64,000 nucleotides of DNA from the NCBI GenBank assembly GCA_045591175.1, contig JAZNSI010000006.1, positions 1 through 64,000 of the forward strand, given 5' to 3'. Position 1 is the first letter of the stretch. Each line of letters opens with the position of its first letter. A model generated the notes under the pieces. That model was not told the origin of the DNA and searched no databases. It was given only the letters and a program-made list of their open reading frames with translations. This DNA comes from UBA11524 sp045591175. GTDB lineage: Bacteria > Bacillota > Clostridia > Christensenellales > Aristaeellaceae. The translations under genes were made by a program, and so were the position numbers. Shown in pieces: positions 61,723 through 64,000 of the stretch.

Positions 61723-62589
61723 TTACCAGTAGAGCTTCAAAGCCCCCTGCAGCACGCTGAACTTCGCGCTGTCGATGTTCGTGATCTCACCGTCGATATT
61801 CAGTCGCATGCCCTTGGAGTAGATCTCCACCTCACGACAACGCTTATGAGTGGTAAAGCTGAATTTGTCGATGCCGCCCATCAACAGCGAAGGGACCAGG
61901 AAAGGAAGCTTCCAGCGAGGCTGATGTTCGGCGATCACCAGATCGAGCAGGCCATCATCTGCGCTGGCCTCAGGGCAAATGGCGATGCCGCCGCCGAAAA
62001 AGCGGCCATTTGCGATCGAGCAGATCAGCACTTCACGTTCTTCAGTGTGGCCGTCTACCGTGAATCGCACATAGACGGGCTTGTAATGGGCAATGCCGCG
62101 AATGAGTCCAATCAGATACGGCAGCAGGCCGCGGCAATACTTCTTGGCCGCAGTGGTGTAATCCAGCACGGTCACGTCAAAGCCAGTGCCACATACGTTC
62201 AGGAACAGTCGATCGTTCAGTCCGCCCACATCCACCGGGCGGGCATCATGGGTCAGGATGAACTCAAGAGCATCCAGGGGCTTCTTGGGGAGGCCGACTG
62301 TCTTGATAAAGTCATTGCCCGTGCCAGCCGGAATGATGCCCATGGGGACGCCTGTGTTCATCAGGCCGCAGGCAACCTCGAAGGCCGTGCCGTCGCCGCC
62401 GACAGAAATCACGCCGGTGCAGTCATCTGCTGATGCAGCCTGACGCGCCAGGTCAGTCGCATGCCCGGGTTTCTCCGTCCTGACAAAGCGACAGTCGATT
62501 CCGCGCTTGTCAATTTCCTGCTTCAGCATCGTCTGCACCTTCAAGGCATGCTGATTGCCAGCGGCAGGGTTCACAATGAAAGTCAGCAT
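61723..62589 (-). CDS. Diacylglycerol kinase-family lipid kinase (DgkB/YegS type)
   Basis: A 288-residue protein with the diacylglycerol kinase catalytic domain: FIVNPAAGNQ, SVGGDGTAFEVACGLM, IIPAGTGNDFIKTVG, and a C-terminal beta-domain ending SVLQGALKLYW. It phosphorylates diacylglycerol or a related lipid at the inner membrane face. I use the second ATG (62589): the GGAGG then has normal spacing. Confidence 0.9.
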   Translation of the reverse strand: MLTFIVNPAAGNQHALKVQTMLKQEIDKRGIDCRFVRTEKPGHATDLARQAASADDCTGVISVGGDGTAFEVACGLMNTGVPMGIIPAGTGNDFIKTVGLPKKPLDALEFILTHDARPVDVGGLNDRLFLNVCGTGFDVTVLDYTTAAKKYCRGLLPYLIGLIRGIAHYKPVYVRFTVDGHTEEREVLICSIANGRFFGGGIAICPEASADDGLLDLVIAEHQPRWKLPFLVPSLLMGGIDKFSFTTHKRCREVEIYSKGMRLNIDGEITNIDSAKFSVLQGALKLYW

Positions 62590-62648
62590 GGGCATCCTCC
62601 CCGTTCATCCTTTGACAAGCATCGACATGATTCGTCATGCCGGCTTTG

Positions 62649-62684
62649 TAAAAAGCGGCGCTCCGCTTTGACACGGAACGCCGC
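62649..62684 (-). terminator. Terminator of the transketolase genes
   Basis: GCGGCGTTCCG / CGGAGCGCCGC stem (one mismatch), followed on the minus strand by TTTTTAC. Confidence 0.85.
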
Positions 62685-62700
62685 GATGAATGCGATTGTA

Positions 62701-63615
<915 letters not shown>

Positions 63616-63619
63616 CTTC

Positions 63620-64000
63620 TTACGCCTCCAGTTCCTTCAGTGCAGCTTCGGTCTCGGCAGCGTTGGGAGCCTTGCCGTGCCAGCCGACCTGGCCCTCCAT
63701 GAAGGAGACGCCCTTGCCCTTGGTGGTGTGCAGGTGGACCAGACGGGGCTTGCCGGGAACGGCGGGAGTGTGCAGAGCAGCAAGCACCTGCTCGATGTCA
63801 TTGCCATCGGCCACTTCGATCACGTCGTAACCGAAAGCACGCCACTTGGCGCCGATATCGCCCAGGGACATAACTTCGTCATTGGTGCCGTCGATCTGCA
63901 TCTTGTTGTGGTCGAAGATGACGGTCAGGTTGTCCAGGCCATAGTGGGCAGCGGCCATGGAAGCTTCCCACACCAGACCTTCCTGGCTCTCGCCGTCACC
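63620..64000 (-). CDS. Transketolase, N-terminal subunit (partial, runs off the right edge)
   Basis: The C-terminal 126 or so residues of the thiamine-diphosphate-binding half: GESQEGLVWEASMAAAHYGLDNL (positions about 63930-64000), FDHNKMQIDG, KWRAFGYDVIEVADGNDI, TTKGKGVSFMEGQVGWHGKAPN. The start is beyond the window. Translationally adjacent to the C-terminal subunit; both form one active heteromeric enzyme of the pentose phosphate pathway. Confidence 0.92.
   Translation of the reverse strand, partial: GDGESQEGLVWEASMAAAHYGLDNLTVIFDHNKMQIDGTNDEVMSLGDIGAKWRAFGYDVIEVADGNDIEQVLAALHTPAVPGKPRLVHLHTTKGKGVSFMEGQVGWHGKAPNAAETEAALKELEA

Overview
The window reads as an ordinary chromosomal segment of a spore-forming, Gram-positive bacterium of class Clostridia. 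GC content is moderately high, judged by eye. The evidence is strong G-rich ribosome-binding sites (AGGAGG type) before nearly every gene, vegetative TTGACA-17-TATAAT promoters, a spoVT / SpoVB-like / mazG / rqcP cluster in the Bacillus yab order, a Clostridium-type LexA operator, HslVU, and a CD1871A-type CXXC protein. The exact family cannot be fixed from the sequence; an Oscillospirales or Christensenellales relative is a guess. No rRNA, tRNA, CRISPR array or prophage was seen. The only mobile DNA is the 3' end of an IS3-type transposase at the left edge.

Layout. 0-5.7 kb (minus strand): fused ispDF, rqcP, hup, mazG, a SpoVB/YabM-type flippase and spoVT. 5.9-21.4 kb (mainly plus): a long block devoted to peptides, with a P1/DmpA peptidase, a class A-like serine hydrolase, a transglutaminase-like protein, a five-gene oligopeptide ABC transporter, then alanine racemase, M20 amidohydrolase, D-aminopeptidase DppA, LD-carboxypeptidase and a class C-like serine hydrolase. 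The second half parallels the Bacillus dpp/ykf operon and suggests uptake and breakdown of cell-wall (D-amino-acid) peptides. 21.5-27.7 kb: 5'-nucleotidase, corA behind a structured leader, a rhomboid-like protein, a two-component system and a secreted SGNH hydrolase. 27.9-39.4 kb: dprA-topA-trmFO-hslV-hslU, proC, rnhA, a tyrosine recombinase, lexA with a divergent Cys-rich small gene, a hemolysin III homologue and free-methionine sulfoxide reductase. 39.4-42.9 kb (minus): galT and a degV-map pair. 42.9-46.8 kb: a membrane redox island of two divergent units, each carrying a thioredoxin-fold domain. 46.9-54.8 kb (minus): comM, a 1447-residue double glycosyltransferase fusion and the rbgA-rnhB-yraN operon. 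55-60.4 kb (plus): two small membrane proteins and argCJBD behind a probable ArgR operator. 60.4-64 kb: a small hypothetical gene, an aldose-1-epimerase-like protein, a lipid kinase and a split transketolase that runs off the right edge.

Most promising points for a second look: the corA leader (consensus promoter, mutually exclusive hairpins, 21-codon ORF), the oligopeptide permease with an inserted SH3-like domain inside a murein-peptide cluster, the redox island with its CD1871A fusion, the double GT-C fusion, the galT promoter nested inside the terminator of the preceding operon, and a 34-bp dif/lox-like palindrome just upstream of a Xer-type recombinase. I do not see a wholly new multi-gene defence or mobile system here.
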